A model generated the notes under the pieces. The model searched no databases, was not told the DNA's origin, and saw nothing but the letters and a program-made list of their open reading frames with translations. From Gammaproteobacteria bacterium (lineage in GTDB: Bacteria; Pseudomonadota; Gammaproteobacteria; Pseudomonadales; Pseudohongiellaceae), in the NCBI GenBank assembly GCA_009692305.1, contig SHZK01000004.1:62001-126000 (forward strand): a stretch of DNA of 64,000 nucleotides. The letters are read 5' to 3'. Both the position numbers and the translations under genes were made by a program. Positions 1-10,224 of the stretch are shown piece after piece. Position 1 is the stretch's first letter. The number at the start of each line of letters is the position of its first letter.

Positions 1-228
1 GGTGCCGGTAAGACCGAGCTTGTAGCGCAGCGTGGAGGCCAATGTTTCCTGAGGGGCAACGTCGACGCTGCGTACCTGGCCATTAACATTAATTTGAATC
101 AAGCGCTCGACGGAGCCAGCTGGACGGTCGGCACCATTAGCGGCATACCAGATCGTCGTGGAGGTGGCCGCTGCGCCAGAGGCAATGACACCTTTGATAA
201 AGCGTCTACGGGTTAGTTTTGAATTCAC
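1..228 (-). CDS. (2Fe-2S)-binding oxidoreductase small subunit (xanthine dehydrogenase / isoquinoline oxidoreductase type), N-terminal part, truncated by window edge
   Basis: Reverse strand from GTG at 228: VNSKLTRRRFIKGVIASGAAATSTTIWYAANGADRPAGSVERLIQINVNGQVRSVDVAPQETLASTLRYKLGLTGT. It has a Tat-like RRRFIKG motif and an LRYKLGLTGT motif typical of the ferredoxin-like subunit. Not in the ORF track. Confidence 0.75.
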   Translation of the reverse strand, partial: MNSKLTRRRFIKGVIASGAAATSTTIWYAANGADRPAGSVERLIQINVNGQVRSVDVAPQETLASTLRYKLGLTGT

Positions 229-931
229 AGTTTGCTATCGCCTCCGTTCAAGGGAAAGGAACTCTTTTTTTTGAAATTCTGAATCTAAATGAGAATGGTT
301 TACGTTTAGACTACTGATTAATTTTTTGCTGCATAGATAAGTTAGTTAGAGTAATTCACCTGCTGCTTTTTATCAAGCCGCCAAAATTGCTCGCAAGACC
401 GCTATTTTTTATGGGTTCAGCTCAATCTGATACAGGTGAATTTGAGCCTGAAATAGCTCTGATTTCGCTTTGGATGTCTGCCTAGAATTGTCAATTACAG
501 AGCAAAATCGGGGTTGCTTGCAGCACACTTTTCTGGCCCATTAAGAGACCTTAAAAATTCCATGTGCTTGCACAATTATTTGCAGAACAAGTGTCGCATC
601 AGCTTCCTGCCGCTGCGCTGGCGAGGCAACTATTCAATTCCAGAATAACCCACGCCGGGGTACATTCAGCGAGCGTTGCTGATGCAATTTCCGGGTCAGT
701 CGTATATGGCTGCAGGCGGCGCCAACCTTGACATATTCTGATGCGATGATATTGTGGTCGGCTGTCTCCGGCGCAGAAATTTCGACGCCGCATTAAGCGC
801 GAGGGCAACTGATTGAATCGTCAAGCCCTGTCAAGACAAATTCAGCAGCACTCTGTATTCCACACCGTAAGGTCTAACCTCTGCGGAGGTTGCAGTAGCG
901 GGAATTAAAAATAGAGTACGAGAATTTTTAT

Positions 932-3900
932 ATGAGCAAAAAAACTCACCAGCCGTTGCGCTTTGGTTATCCCGAGAAATCTGGTTTGTATGATCCGGCT
1001 TATGAAAAAGATTCATGCGGTGTTGGGTTCGTTGCCAATATAAAAGGCAAGCCCAGTCATCAAATCATGCTGGATGCCTACCACCTGAATTCAAGAATGG
1101 ATCATCGCGGCGGTTGCGGCTTCGAGGCCAACACCGGCGATGGCGCCGGAATCCTGATGGCGCTGCCCCACGGTTTCTTCCACAAAATTGCCGAGCAGGA
1201 ACTGGGCGCCGAGTTGCCCGCTGCTGGCCAGTATGCCGTCGGTAATATTTTCCTGCCGCAACTGAAAGCTGAGCGGGAAAAATGTCGCAAGGTGATCAAT
1301 GCGATCATCATGGAAGAAGGCCAACATCTGGTGGGATGGCGCAAGGTGCCGATTGATGCCAAAGGTGCCGACGTAGGCCCGGCCGCGCTCATGGCACAAC
1401 CACAAATAGAACAACTGTTTGTTAGTGCGGCGATTGGTCTCAGTACCGAAAACTTCGAACGCAAGCTTTACATAATCCGTAAACGATTTACGCACGCGCT
1501 ACGGCTCGAATCCGGCCTGAAAGAAGCGAAACAGCTCTACGCCTGCAGCCTTTCTACCAAAGTTATCGTCTATAAAGGGATGCTCACACCGGGGCAGCTG
1601 TTTCCTTTTTACAAGGACCTGATCAATCCAGATTTCGAAACACATCTGGCAATGGTGCACTCACGTTTCAGCACCAACACATTTCCCTCGTGGGATCGTG
1701 CGCAGCCGAATCGTTTCATGAGCCACAACGGTGAAATCAACACCTTGCGCGGTAACGTCAACTCCATGGTGTCGCGCCAGGGCACAGTGCGCACCGAAGT
1801 TTTCGGCAAGAAACTGAATAGCCTGTTCCCTATCATCGATGCGGATTGCTCTGACTCTGGCAGTTTCGATGCAGTGCTCGAATTCCTGTTGCTTTCCGGG
1901 CGCTCCTTGCAGGAAGCCGTGATGATGATGATTCCGGAAGCCTGGCAGTCTGATGACAACATGGATCAGGCCAAGAAAGATTTCTATGAATTTCACTCCG
2001 CCCTGATGGAGCCCTGGGATGGTCCGGCCTCTATCGTGTTCTCCGATGGTCACTATATCGGGGCGGTACTCGATCGCAATGGCCTGCGCCCAAGCCGCTA
2101 CTATGTAACGCATGATGACAAGGTCATCATGGGCTCAGAAGTGGGCCCGGTACATGTGGATCCAGCCAACGTTAAAATGAAGGGTCGTCTGCAACCCGGC
2201 AAGATGTTCCTGATCGATTTCGAACAGGGACGCCTGATTCCAGACGAAGAATTAAAAGCGGCTATCTGCAGCAAACGTCCCTACGGTGAATGGCTCAAAC
2301 GCCAGAAAGTCACGCTTGCCAACATCGTCAGCGGCAGTGCCGCACACTCGCTCGATGGTGTCGACACACTGCAACGCATGCAGGCATTCGGCTATACCAC
2401 TGAAACCATGCAGTTCATGTTGATCCCGATGGTTACTGAGGCGCGTGATCCGCTCGGCTCCATGGGCAATGATTCCGCGCTCGCCTGTCTGTCTGACAAG
2501 CCGCGGATGATTTACGACTATTTCAAGCAGCTGTTCGCCCAGGTAACAAACCCTTCTATCGATTCCATTCGTGAAGAAGTAGTAATGTCATTACAGTGCT
2601 TTTGTGGTCCAGAAGGCAACCTGCTGGATACTACCGAAGAACAGGTGCATCGCCTGAGTCTGAAGCACCCGATCCTGTCAAACCAGGAACTCACTGATAT
2701 CAAGCTGATGGACACGAGGAAGTTCAGCTCGTGGGTAGTGGATATCACTTACGACAAATACGAAACAGACGGATTCATGAATGCCCTGGACAGAATTTGC
2801 GCAGAAACCACTGGCGCCATCAGCAATGGCTATTCCTTCGTCATCCTGTCAGATCGTGCAATCTCTGCCTCACGCATTCCACTAAGCGCACTGGTAGCCT
2901 GCGGCGCTGTGCATCATCACCTGGTGAAGGATCAGTTGCGCACGCAGATCGGCATAATAATTGAAACTGGCGAAGCGCGTGAAGTTCATCATCATTGCCT
3001 GCTGAGCGGCTTTGGAGCGGATGCAATCAATCCTTATCTTGCCTTCGAATCAATCTGGCAAGCAAACATGGACGGCTTGTTAGGAAAAGATTTCAAAGAG
3101 GAAAATCAGGTTGTTGCCGCCTACAAGAAAGGTGTGAGAAAGGGCATGCTGAAGGTGATGGCAAAAATGGGGATCTCCACTTTGCAATCCTACAAGGGTG
3201 GACAAATCTTTGAAGCCGTTGGTCTGGCCAGTGAAATCGTCAACCGTTGTTTCGTCGGCACTGCCAGTCGCGTGCAAGGGGTAAATTTTGCGGTTTTGGA
3301 AGAAGAATCGCGTCGACGGCATCGTGTTGGTTACCCGGAAGATCCGAGTCAACGCATACCCGTGCTGTCCAATCCGGGTGATTTCCATTGGCGTTCCGGT
3401 GGCGATGCCCACATGTGGAACCCCAATACAATATTCAATCTGCAAGTGGCTGCGCGCAATAATAACGCCGACGCATATCATACGTTTGCACGCTTCTCCA
3501 ATGAAGACAGCACACGCCGCTGTACGTTTCGCGGCCTGTTGAAATTCCGCAAAGACATTCAGCCCGCCATAGCTCTCGATCAGGTTGAGCCAGCGAGTGA
3601 AATCGTGAAACGTTTCGCCACCGGGGCCATGAGCTTCGGCTCTATCTCGGCCGAAAGCCATGAAACTCTGGCGATCGCCATGAACCGTATAGGCGGCAAA
3701 TCGAATACTGGCGAAGGCGGTGAAGATCCGGCGCGTTATAAACCCCTGCCAAATGGCGATTCCAAGCGCTCTGCCATCAAGCAGGTAGCTTCTGGCCGCT
3801 TCGGTGTTACTACCTGGTATCTGAGCAACGCTGATGAATTACAGATCAAGATAGCGCAGGGAGCCAAACCTGGTGAGGGGGGCGAATTGCCCGGTGGCAA

Positions 3901-5494
3901 AGTAGATGCAATGATTGCCCGCATTCGATACTCGACTCCTGGTGTAGGTCTCATCAGTCCACCGCCACACCATGACATCTATTCTATTGAAGATATCGCG
4001 CAGCTCATTCATGACTTGAAGAATGCCAATCGCGACGCGCGGATCAGTGTGAAGCTCGTGTCCGAAATTGGGATTGGCACCATCGCTGCCGGCGTTACCA
4101 AGGCAAAGGCAGATCATCTGGTTATATCCGGTCACGATGGCGGTACTGGTGCGTCTCCTTTGACTTCCATCAAACACGCGGGTCTGCCCTGGGAGCTTGG
4201 CCTGGCCGAAACCCATCAAACCCTTGTGATGAACAATTTGCGTTCACGCGTGACCTTGCAAACTGATGGTCAATTGAAGACCGGCCGAGACATTGCCATA
4301 GCAGCATTGCTTGGAGCCGAAGAATTTGGCTTCGCGACTGCGCCCCTGATCACCCTCGGCTGTATCATGATGCGCAAGTGCCATCTGAATACCTGCCCAG
4401 TGGGAATTGCGACGCAGGACCCTGAGTTGCGCAAAAAATTCAAGGGCAAACCAGAGCATGTAGTGAACTACATGTTCATGGTGGCAGAAGAGTTACGCGG
4501 CATCATGGCGGAACTTGGCGTCCGCACAATTAACGAAATGGTTGGCCGCGTTGACTTTCTGCAAGCAGACGCTGCAGTCGATCATTGGAAGGCGTCGGGT
4601 CTCGACCTCAGCGCGATCCTGGAGCCAGCGCGAGTTATTTTCAAAGGCACTCAGTTTTACAAGACGATGGATCAGGATCATGGCCTCGAGAAAGCGCTGG
4701 ATAATGAGCTGATACATTTGGCCAAACGCACTCTCGAAACCGGCGAGAAAGTCGTCATCGAACGCGCCATCATCAACACCAATCGCGTGGTTGGTACCAT
4801 GCTCTCCCATGAAATCGCGAAGTGGCACGGTATGGAAATGCTGCCGGATGACACCATCAAGATTAATTTGCATGGTTCGGCCGGACAAAGTCTGGGCGCC
4901 TGGCTGGCGAAAGGCATTACCATCAGGGTCGAAGGCGATGCCAATGACTATGTCGGCAAAGGCCTGTCCGGGGGCAAGATAATTCTGTACCCGCCCCAGG
5001 CAAGTACTTTCAAGGCAGAAGAAAATGTTATCGCGGGCAACGTGATACTTTACGGAGCTACCAGCGGCGAAGCCTATATACGCGGCATCGTGGCAGAACG
5101 CTTCGCCGTGCGTAACAGCGGTGCCAGTGCAGTCGTTGAAGGTATCGGTGATCACGGCTGTGAATATATGACCGGCGGACGGGTGGTGATACTTGGCGCC
5201 ACCGGTCGCAACTTCGGTGCCGGCATGAGTGGCGGTATTGCCTATGTGCTGGATCGTGATGGTGACTTCCACACACGCTGTAATCTGGAAACGTTTGAGC
5301 TGGAGCCAATGAGTGCGGCTGAGGATATTCAAGAGTTGCAAACTCTGATCAAGAATCATCATCAGTACACAAACTCACCAGTTGCCGGGGAATTACTCGC
5401 AAACTGGCAGCAGTCATTGCAAGCTTTCGTCAAAGTGATGCCGACCGACTACAAGCGAGTCCTGGTGGAAAAAGCGCGCGCCAACGCTGCATAA
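932..5494 (+). CDS. gltB: Glutamate synthase (NADPH) large subunit
   Basis: 1520 aa; CGVGFVANIKG N-terminal Gln amidotransferase, FMN/3Fe-4S domain (CHLNTCPVGIATQ), GXGXG C-terminal domain; followed by gltD. Confidence 0.97.
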   Translation: MSKKTHQPLRFGYPEKSGLYDPAYEKDSCGVGFVANIKGKPSHQIMLDAYHLNSRMDHRGGCGFEANTGDGAGILMALPHGFFHKIAEQELGAELPAAGQYAVGNIFLPQLKAEREKCRKVINAIIMEEGQHLVGWRKVPIDAKGADVGPAALMAQPQIEQLFVSAAIGLSTENFERKLYIIRKRFTHALRLESGLKEAKQLYACSLSTKVIVYKGMLTPGQLFPFYKDLINPDFETHLAMVHSRFSTNTFPSWDRAQPNRFMSHNGEINTLRGNVNSMVSRQGTVRTEVFGKKLNSLFPIIDADCSDSGSFDAVLEFLLLSGRSLQEAVMMMIPEAWQSDDNMDQAKKDFYEFHSALMEPWDGPASIVFSDGHYIGAVLDRNGLRPSRYYVTHDDKVIMGSEVGPVHVDPANVKMKGRLQPGKMFLIDFEQGRLIPDEELKAAICSKRPYGEWLKRQKVTLANIVSGSAAHSLDGVDTLQRMQAFGYTTETMQFMLIPMVTEARDPLGSMGNDSALACLSDKPRMIYDYFKQLFAQVTNPSIDSIREEVVMSLQCFCGPEGNLLDTTEEQVHRLSLKHPILSNQELTDIKLMDTRKFSSWVVDITYDKYETDGFMNALDRICAETTGAISNGYSFVILSDRAISASRIPLSALVACGAVHHHLVKDQLRTQIGIIIETGEAREVHHHCLLSGFGADAINPYLAFESIWQANMDGLLGKDFKEENQVVAAYKKGVRKGMLKVMAKMGISTLQSYKGGQIFEAVGLASEIVNRCFVGTASRVQGVNFAVLEEESRRRHRVGYPEDPSQRIPVLSNPGDFHWRSGGDAHMWNPNTIFNLQVAARNNNADAYHTFARFSNEDSTRRCTFRGLLKFRKDIQPAIALDQVEPASEIVKRFATGAMSFGSISAESHETLAIAMNRIGGKSNTGEGGEDPARYKPLPNGDSKRSAIKQVASGRFGVTTWYLSNADELQIKIAQGAKPGEGGELPGGKVDAMIARIRYSTPGVGLISPPPHHDIYSIEDIAQLIHDLKNANRDARISVKLVSEIGIGTIAAGVTKAKADHLVISGHDGGTGASPLTSIKHAGLPWELGLAETHQTLVMNNLRSRVTLQTDGQLKTGRDIAIAALLGAEEFGFATAPLITLGCIMMRKCHLNTCPVGIATQDPELRKKFKGKPEHVVNYMFMVAEELRGIMAELGVRTINEMVGRVDFLQADAAVDHWKASGLDLSAILEPARVIFKGTQFYKTMDQDHGLEKALDNELIHLAKRTLETGEKVVIERAIINTNRVVGTMLSHEIAKWHGMEMLPDDTIKINLHGSAGQSLGAWLAKGITIRVEGDANDYVGKGLSGGKIILYPPQASTFKAEENVIAGNVILYGATSGEAYIRGIVAERFAVRNSGASAVVEGIGDHGCEYMTGGRVVILGATGRNFGAGMSGGIAYVLDRDGDFHTRCNLETFELEPMSAAEDIQELQTLIKNHHQYTNSPVAGELLANWQQSLQAFVKVMPTDYKRVLVEKARANAA

Positions 5495-5522
5495 GCGTAG
5501 CTACAATCAAGCTTCTGCGTTA

Positions 5523-5568
5523 GCAACTAAATTAATAACTAAATTAGTAACTACATTAATAACTACAG
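5523..5568. repeat. AT-rich degenerate tandem repeat in the gltB-gltD spacer
   Basis: gcaactaaattaataactaaattagtaactacattaataactacag, about 12-13 bp units. Confidence 0.7.
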
Positions 5569-5595
5569 ATCAGACATACCAGTTCAGGAATATAG

Positions 5596-7032
5596 ATGGG
5601 AAAGCCGACCGGATTTAAGGAGTTCAAGCGCAAGACAGAACCCTATCGCAATGCGATGGAGCGCTTGCTTGATTACAAGGAAATTTACACACCGCACGAG
5701 GAAACCGCACTGTCTACACAGGGTGCTCGTTGCATGGATTGTGGCGTACCTTTCTGTCAATCCGATGAAGGTTGCCCGGTATATAACCTGATTCCAGAGT
5801 GGAATGATCTGGTCTATCACGGCCGTTGGCAGGATGCGCTGGAGCGCTTGCACAAGACTAATAATTTCCCCGAATTTACCGGACGCGTATGTCCGGCGCC
5901 CTGTGAAGGTTCTTGTGTGCTCGGCATTAATGAACCGGCAGTTACCATCAAGAACATCGAATGCGCCATCATCGACAAAGGTTTCGAGAATGGCTGGGTT
6001 GTGGCGAATCCACCTACCTACCGTTCCGGGAAAAAAGTCGCTGTGGTTGGTTCCGGTCCGGCTGGTCTCGCCGCCGCCGCGCAATTGAATCTCGCTGGCC
6101 ACGATGTCACCGTTTACGAGCGTGATGATCGCATTGGCGGCTTGCTGATGTATGGCATCCCCAACATGAAACTGGAGAAGGATGTCGTGGATCGCCGCGT
6201 AGACCTGTTGCGCGCAGAAGGTGTGAAGTTCGTCGTCAATGCCGACGTCGGCGGCAAAGGTAAAAAAGCTGTATCCGTAGAGAGCTTGCTGGATACAAAT
6301 GACGCGCTGTTGCTCGCGACTGGTGCGACCACACCAAGAGATCTCAAGATCCCCAATCGAGAAGGAAACGGCATTCATTTCGCGATGGAGTTTTTGCTAA
6401 AGAATACGGAGAGCTTGTTGGACTCGGAGTTGACCGATGGCGATTACATCAGCGCCAAAGACAAGGATGTACTTGTCATCGGTGGCGGTGATACCGGCAC
6501 TGACTGTATCGGTACGTCCCTGCGCCATGGTTGCAAGTCACTGGCCAATTTCGAGATCATGCCACGTCCTGGTGCAGAGCGCCCTGCCGACAACCCCTGG
6601 CCGCTCTGGCCGAAGATCTATCGCGTTGACTATGGTCACGAGGAAGCCGCGCAAAAATTTGGCGAAGATCCGCGCGTGTATTCGATATCCGGCAAGGAAT
6701 TTGTGCGCGACGAGAGCGGCAAGCTAATGGGTATCAATACGGTCGAAGTGGACCTTCACTTTAAAGAGATACCAGGAACAGTCAAATTCTGGAAGGCAGA
6801 TTTGATTCTGCTGTCGATAGGTTTTCTCGGACCCGAACAATATGTAAGCCGCCAGCTGGATCTGGAATTGGATTCACGCTCGAACTACAAGGCTGAGCTC
6901 GGCAAGTTTGTTACGTCGAACCCGAAAGTGTTTGCCGCTGGTGATTGCCGTCGCGGCCAATCACTGGTGGTTCGCGCCATATACGAAGGGCGACTTGTAG
7001 CTGACGCAATTAATAGCTATCTGACTGCGTAA
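5596..7032 (+). CDS. gltD: Glutamate synthase small subunit
   Basis: 478 aa; Cys motifs ([21 protein letters not shown]), FAD/NAD GxGxxG motifs; adjacent to gltB. Confidence 0.96.
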   Translation: MGKPTGFKEFKRKTEPYRNAMERLLDYKEIYTPHEETALSTQGARCMDCGVPFCQSDEGCPVYNLIPEWNDLVYHGRWQDALERLHKTNNFPEFTGRVCPAPCEGSCVLGINEPAVTIKNIECAIIDKGFENGWVVANPPTYRSGKKVAVVGSGPAGLAAAAQLNLAGHDVTVYERDDRIGGLLMYGIPNMKLEKDVVDRRVDLLRAEGVKFVVNADVGGKGKKAVSVESLLDTNDALLLATGATTPRDLKIPNREGNGIHFAMEFLLKNTESLLDSELTDGDYISAKDKDVLVIGGGDTGTDCIGTSLRHGCKSLANFEIMPRPGAERPADNPWPLWPKIYRVDYGHEEAAQKFGEDPRVYSISGKEFVRDESGKLMGINTVEVDLHFKEIPGTVKFWKADLILLSIGFLGPEQYVSRQLDLELDSRSNYKAELGKFVTSNPKVFAAGDCRRGQSLVVRAIYEGRLVADAINSYLTA

Positions 7033-7064
7033 GCGCGCACGACGCTCAATTTGGTTCTAAAATT

Positions 7065-7088
7065 TCCGGATCATTGGTTTGATCCGGA
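7065..7088 (+). terminator. Stem-loop downstream of gltD (possible terminator, no strong T-tract)
   Basis: TCCGGATCA-ttggtt-TGATCCGGA inverted repeat. Confidence 0.4.
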
Positions 7089-7188
7089 CGTTTGTTGCAA
7101 GAATTACACTTCCCCATGTGACAAGTTTCAAATCCTCACCCCTTTCTGACATACTGCCTCGCTACAGAAAATCCATAGATTGTGCACG

Positions 7189-8139
7189 ATGCAAGAATCC
7201 GTTCTCAGTCTGAGTCATGTGGTGAAGCAATACGGTGACTTCACTGCCGTTAATGATATCAGCCTGAACATTCCGAAGGGCTCGATCTATGGCTTTCTCG
7301 GACCGAATGGCGCCGGCAAGACCACTACCATTCGCATGATTCTGGATATCATCAAACCCACGCGCGGCGAAATTACAATCCTCGGTCATTCCTCAGCGCT
7401 CGATGTCCGCACTGGCATTGGCTATTTACCGGAAGAGAAGGGCCTGTATAAGAAGATGAAAGTGTGGGCCATTATCCAATACTTCGCCATGTTGAAAGGT
7501 ATGGAGAAGAAGGCGGCGAAACAGCGGGCCTGGACCGTTTTGGAAAAATACGGGCTGAAGGATTTCGCCGAAGCCAAAGTTGAAACCCTGTCTAAAGGCC
7601 TGGGTCAGAAAGTGCAGGTCTTGTCAGCCGTTGCGCATGCACCGGAACTGGTGATTCTCGATGAACCTTTTTCCGGATTGGATCCGGTGAATCAGGGTGT
7701 ATTGGAAGAACTGATACGGGATATGGCGGCTGCGGGACAAACCGTCATTTTCTCTACTCATGTGATGCAACACGCCGAACGCCTGTGCGATCAGATTCTG
7801 CTCATAGCAAAAGGCCGCAAAATTTTTGATGGCAGCGTTGCGCAAGCCAAAGCCACTATTCCACGACGCATTCTGATCGAGACCAACAGTGATATTTCCA
7901 GCTTGCGCGATATTGACGGCATCCGGGAGATTCTCATACTTGCAGCCAATCCCGTTACCGGCAATGCGGGTCAGCTTTGGCAATTGCAAATTCAGCAACA
8001 GGTCAATCCGCAACTAATCCTGAAAACCTGCTTTGATAAAGGCATAGCATTGAGCCGATTCGAGTTTACCGAGCCAAGCCTGCACGATGTATTCGTACAT
8101 CTGGTCGGTGATGATGCGAGGGAGCGCGCCGCCCGATGA
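7189..8139 (+). CDS. ABC-2 type transporter ATP-binding protein (NatA-like)
   Basis: Walker A GPNGAGKTT, signature LSKGLGQKVQ, Walker B LVILDEPFSGLDP; likely ATG at 7189; 4-bp overlap with the downstream permease. Confidence 0.9.
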   Translation: MQESVLSLSHVVKQYGDFTAVNDISLNIPKGSIYGFLGPNGAGKTTTIRMILDIIKPTRGEITILGHSSALDVRTGIGYLPEEKGLYKKMKVWAIIQYFAMLKGMEKKAAKQRAWTVLEKYGLKDFAEAKVETLSKGLGQKVQVLSAVAHAPELVILDEPFSGLDPVNQGVLEELIRDMAAAGQTVIFSTHVMQHAERLCDQILLIAKGRKIFDGSVAQAKATIPRRILIETNSDISSLRDIDGIREILILAANPVTGNAGQLWQLQIQQQVNPQLILKTCFDKGIALSRFEFTEPSLHDVFVHLVGDDARERAAR

Positions 8140-9716
8140 ACATGATCCGTTTGATTGCCTGGCGCGAATTTATGGAGAATGTGCGCACCAAAGGTTTCTG
8201 GGTGGGCATATTGTTATTTCCTGTCATGCTCATCGGAGTGGTGTTTCTGCAAACGACACTGTCACGCGCCACGCCCACGCGTTACTACCTGCTTATTGAC
8301 CAGTCTGGTCAGTATGAGCAGGCGGTAGCCACCGCGATTGAACGTGAGCATCAACGACGCCTGCTGCAGGAATTCGTCAATTACCTTTTAGAGAATCGCA
8401 AGGAAGTCAATTTCGAGCAGACTCCTGTGAATGCATCTTCAGCCGTGGATACACTGATTGAAGATGTAGATGCAGATGAAGTGGCGGCTCTTGATCAGTG
8501 GCTCGACGCCGGCGGACTCAACTTCGCACTCACCATGGCCAGCCCGTATCTGCGCGAAAACGCGCCAGCATTCACTCCTCCAGCATATCAGTTTGTCGAA
8601 GCGCCGCTGCCGGCGGCAGTAAACCGCGACGGAACTCCGACAGAAATCGTCGAAGCCCTGCGTCCCTACCTCACCGGCGCGCAACAGATCAGCGTGAATG
8701 GCAGATCGGAGGATTTATTTGCGCTGATTCTGATTCCAGAAAATGTCGATGAATTCATCGCCCGGCCCGGGCCCGTACCGACGACGGGCTCGGTATCAGC
8801 GGGAATCCAATACTGGGCGCGCAATCTCACCGACAGTCGTCTGCCAGATGCGATTGCAGCCAGCATCAATAGTGAAATTCGTAATAGTGAATACATCAAG
8901 CTCGGTATCAATGCGGAACAGGTGCGCACGGTGCAGCGCACGCGCTTGCCAGTCACACAGCTGGACCCGAGTGCCGCTGCGGGTGAGGAAGCCGTGAGTA
9001 TGGCGGACACTTTTCGGCAATATGCGCCGATGGGATTTGTCTACCTGATGTTTGTATCACTCATGCAAAGCGTGCAATACCTGCTCAGCAATACTATTGA
9101 GGAGAAATCCAACCGCATCATAGAAGTTCTCCTCGCCTCGGTTACTGCAGGGGAGCTGATGATGGGCAAATTGCTTGGTATCGGCCTGTCAGGATTAACT
9201 ACAATAGCTGTGTGGCTGCTGTCTTTCTATTTGTTTATAAATTTTTACCAGAGCGCTCAAACCGAATTGATTGGCGAGATCGTTGGGGTGATTTTGGGTT
9301 CAGAATTGATTCCATGGTTTGTGTTTTATTACTTTGCTGGTTACGCGCTGTATTCTGGTGTGTTTCTCGCTATCGGTAGTTTGTGTAATACCCTGAAAGA
9401 AGCGCAGGCGTTGATGATGCCAATGATTCTGATTCAGATTGTGCCCATCGCAATGATGGCCTTCGTGGTGCTGGACCCGAACAACACCATCGTTCGCATC
9501 TTGTCCTAGTTTCCCCTGTTCACTCCTTATTTGATGATGAATCGAGCCGCAGCAGACCCACCGATGATTGATGTCGTAGGCACAACGATTGTGCTGGTGC
9601 TGTCTATCGTGCTGGTCTTGTGGCTATCCGGAAAAGTATTTCGACTTGGGGTACTGCGCACGGGTCAACCACCCAGGCTGCTGGAACTGCTGCAGTTGTT
9701 ACGCAGCAAGACGTAA
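8136..9716 (+). pseudogene. ABC-2 type transporter permease (NatB-like) interrupted by an in-frame TAG at 9507-9509
   Basis: ORF 8136-9509 ends ...NTIVRILS*. The same frame continues FPLFTPYLMMNRAAADPPMIDVVGTTIVLVLSIVLVLWLSGKVFRLGVLRTGQPPRLLELLQLLRSKT and stops at 9716, matching the expected C-terminal end of this permease type. Confidence 0.8.
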
Positions 9717-9720
9717 ACGA

Positions 9721-10104
9721 TCAGTTGTCGCTGGATGTATCGGTTGGTTTCAATGCCTGTTGGCAGTGGACGCAATTATGGGTGACCAGATTCAGCAGAA
9801 TAGTTTTCACGAAGAATTGTTGCTTGCACCGGGGACAACGTCTTCGCACCATATCTATCGCAAAAAGTGCATAAACCCCTATGTAGATCCACATGAAGGC
9901 GTCAACATTGCGGCCATTATTCAACAACATCCAAACGGCAACTACATAGACTGGTAGCGTCCAGAAACACACTAGCAGTCGCGTACGGGCGCGACTGATA
10001 TTGCGCAGAGACTGCTGCCACAACGCTGTATTCGCGCGCGCTGCTTTTTCCTTCAGACTCATGCTATTACCTGCTTCCTGATCTTTGCCCGTGGAATGAT
10101 TCAC
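9721..10104 (-). CDS. Small membrane protein with C-terminal zinc-ribbon-like CxxC...CxxC
   Basis: 127 aa; two hydrophobic segments then RRRCPRCKQQFF...HNCVHCQQ. Confidence 0.6.
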   Translation of the reverse strand: MNHSTGKDQEAGNSMSLKEKAARANTALWQQSLRNISRARTRLLVCFWTLPVYVVAVWMLLNNGRNVDAFMWIYIGVYALFAIDMVRRRCPRCKQQFFVKTILLNLVTHNCVHCQQALKPTDTSSDN

Positions 10105-10224
10105 GTTTTTCCTGAATAAATGTACTGGGAGCGATTGTTACGCGGGCAATGTAACGGATGTCACCGTTGATGTACATCGCAGTAGTGCGCGGATTAACCG
10201 CACAATTTGCTGCAATCAATTTTG

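Noticed and set aside
932-5494. Long antisense ORFs inside gltB (e.g. 4493-5362 minus, 3080-3661 minus)
   Set aside because: They lie wholly within a confidently identified gene and look like byproducts of codon bias; no domain motifs or RBS support.
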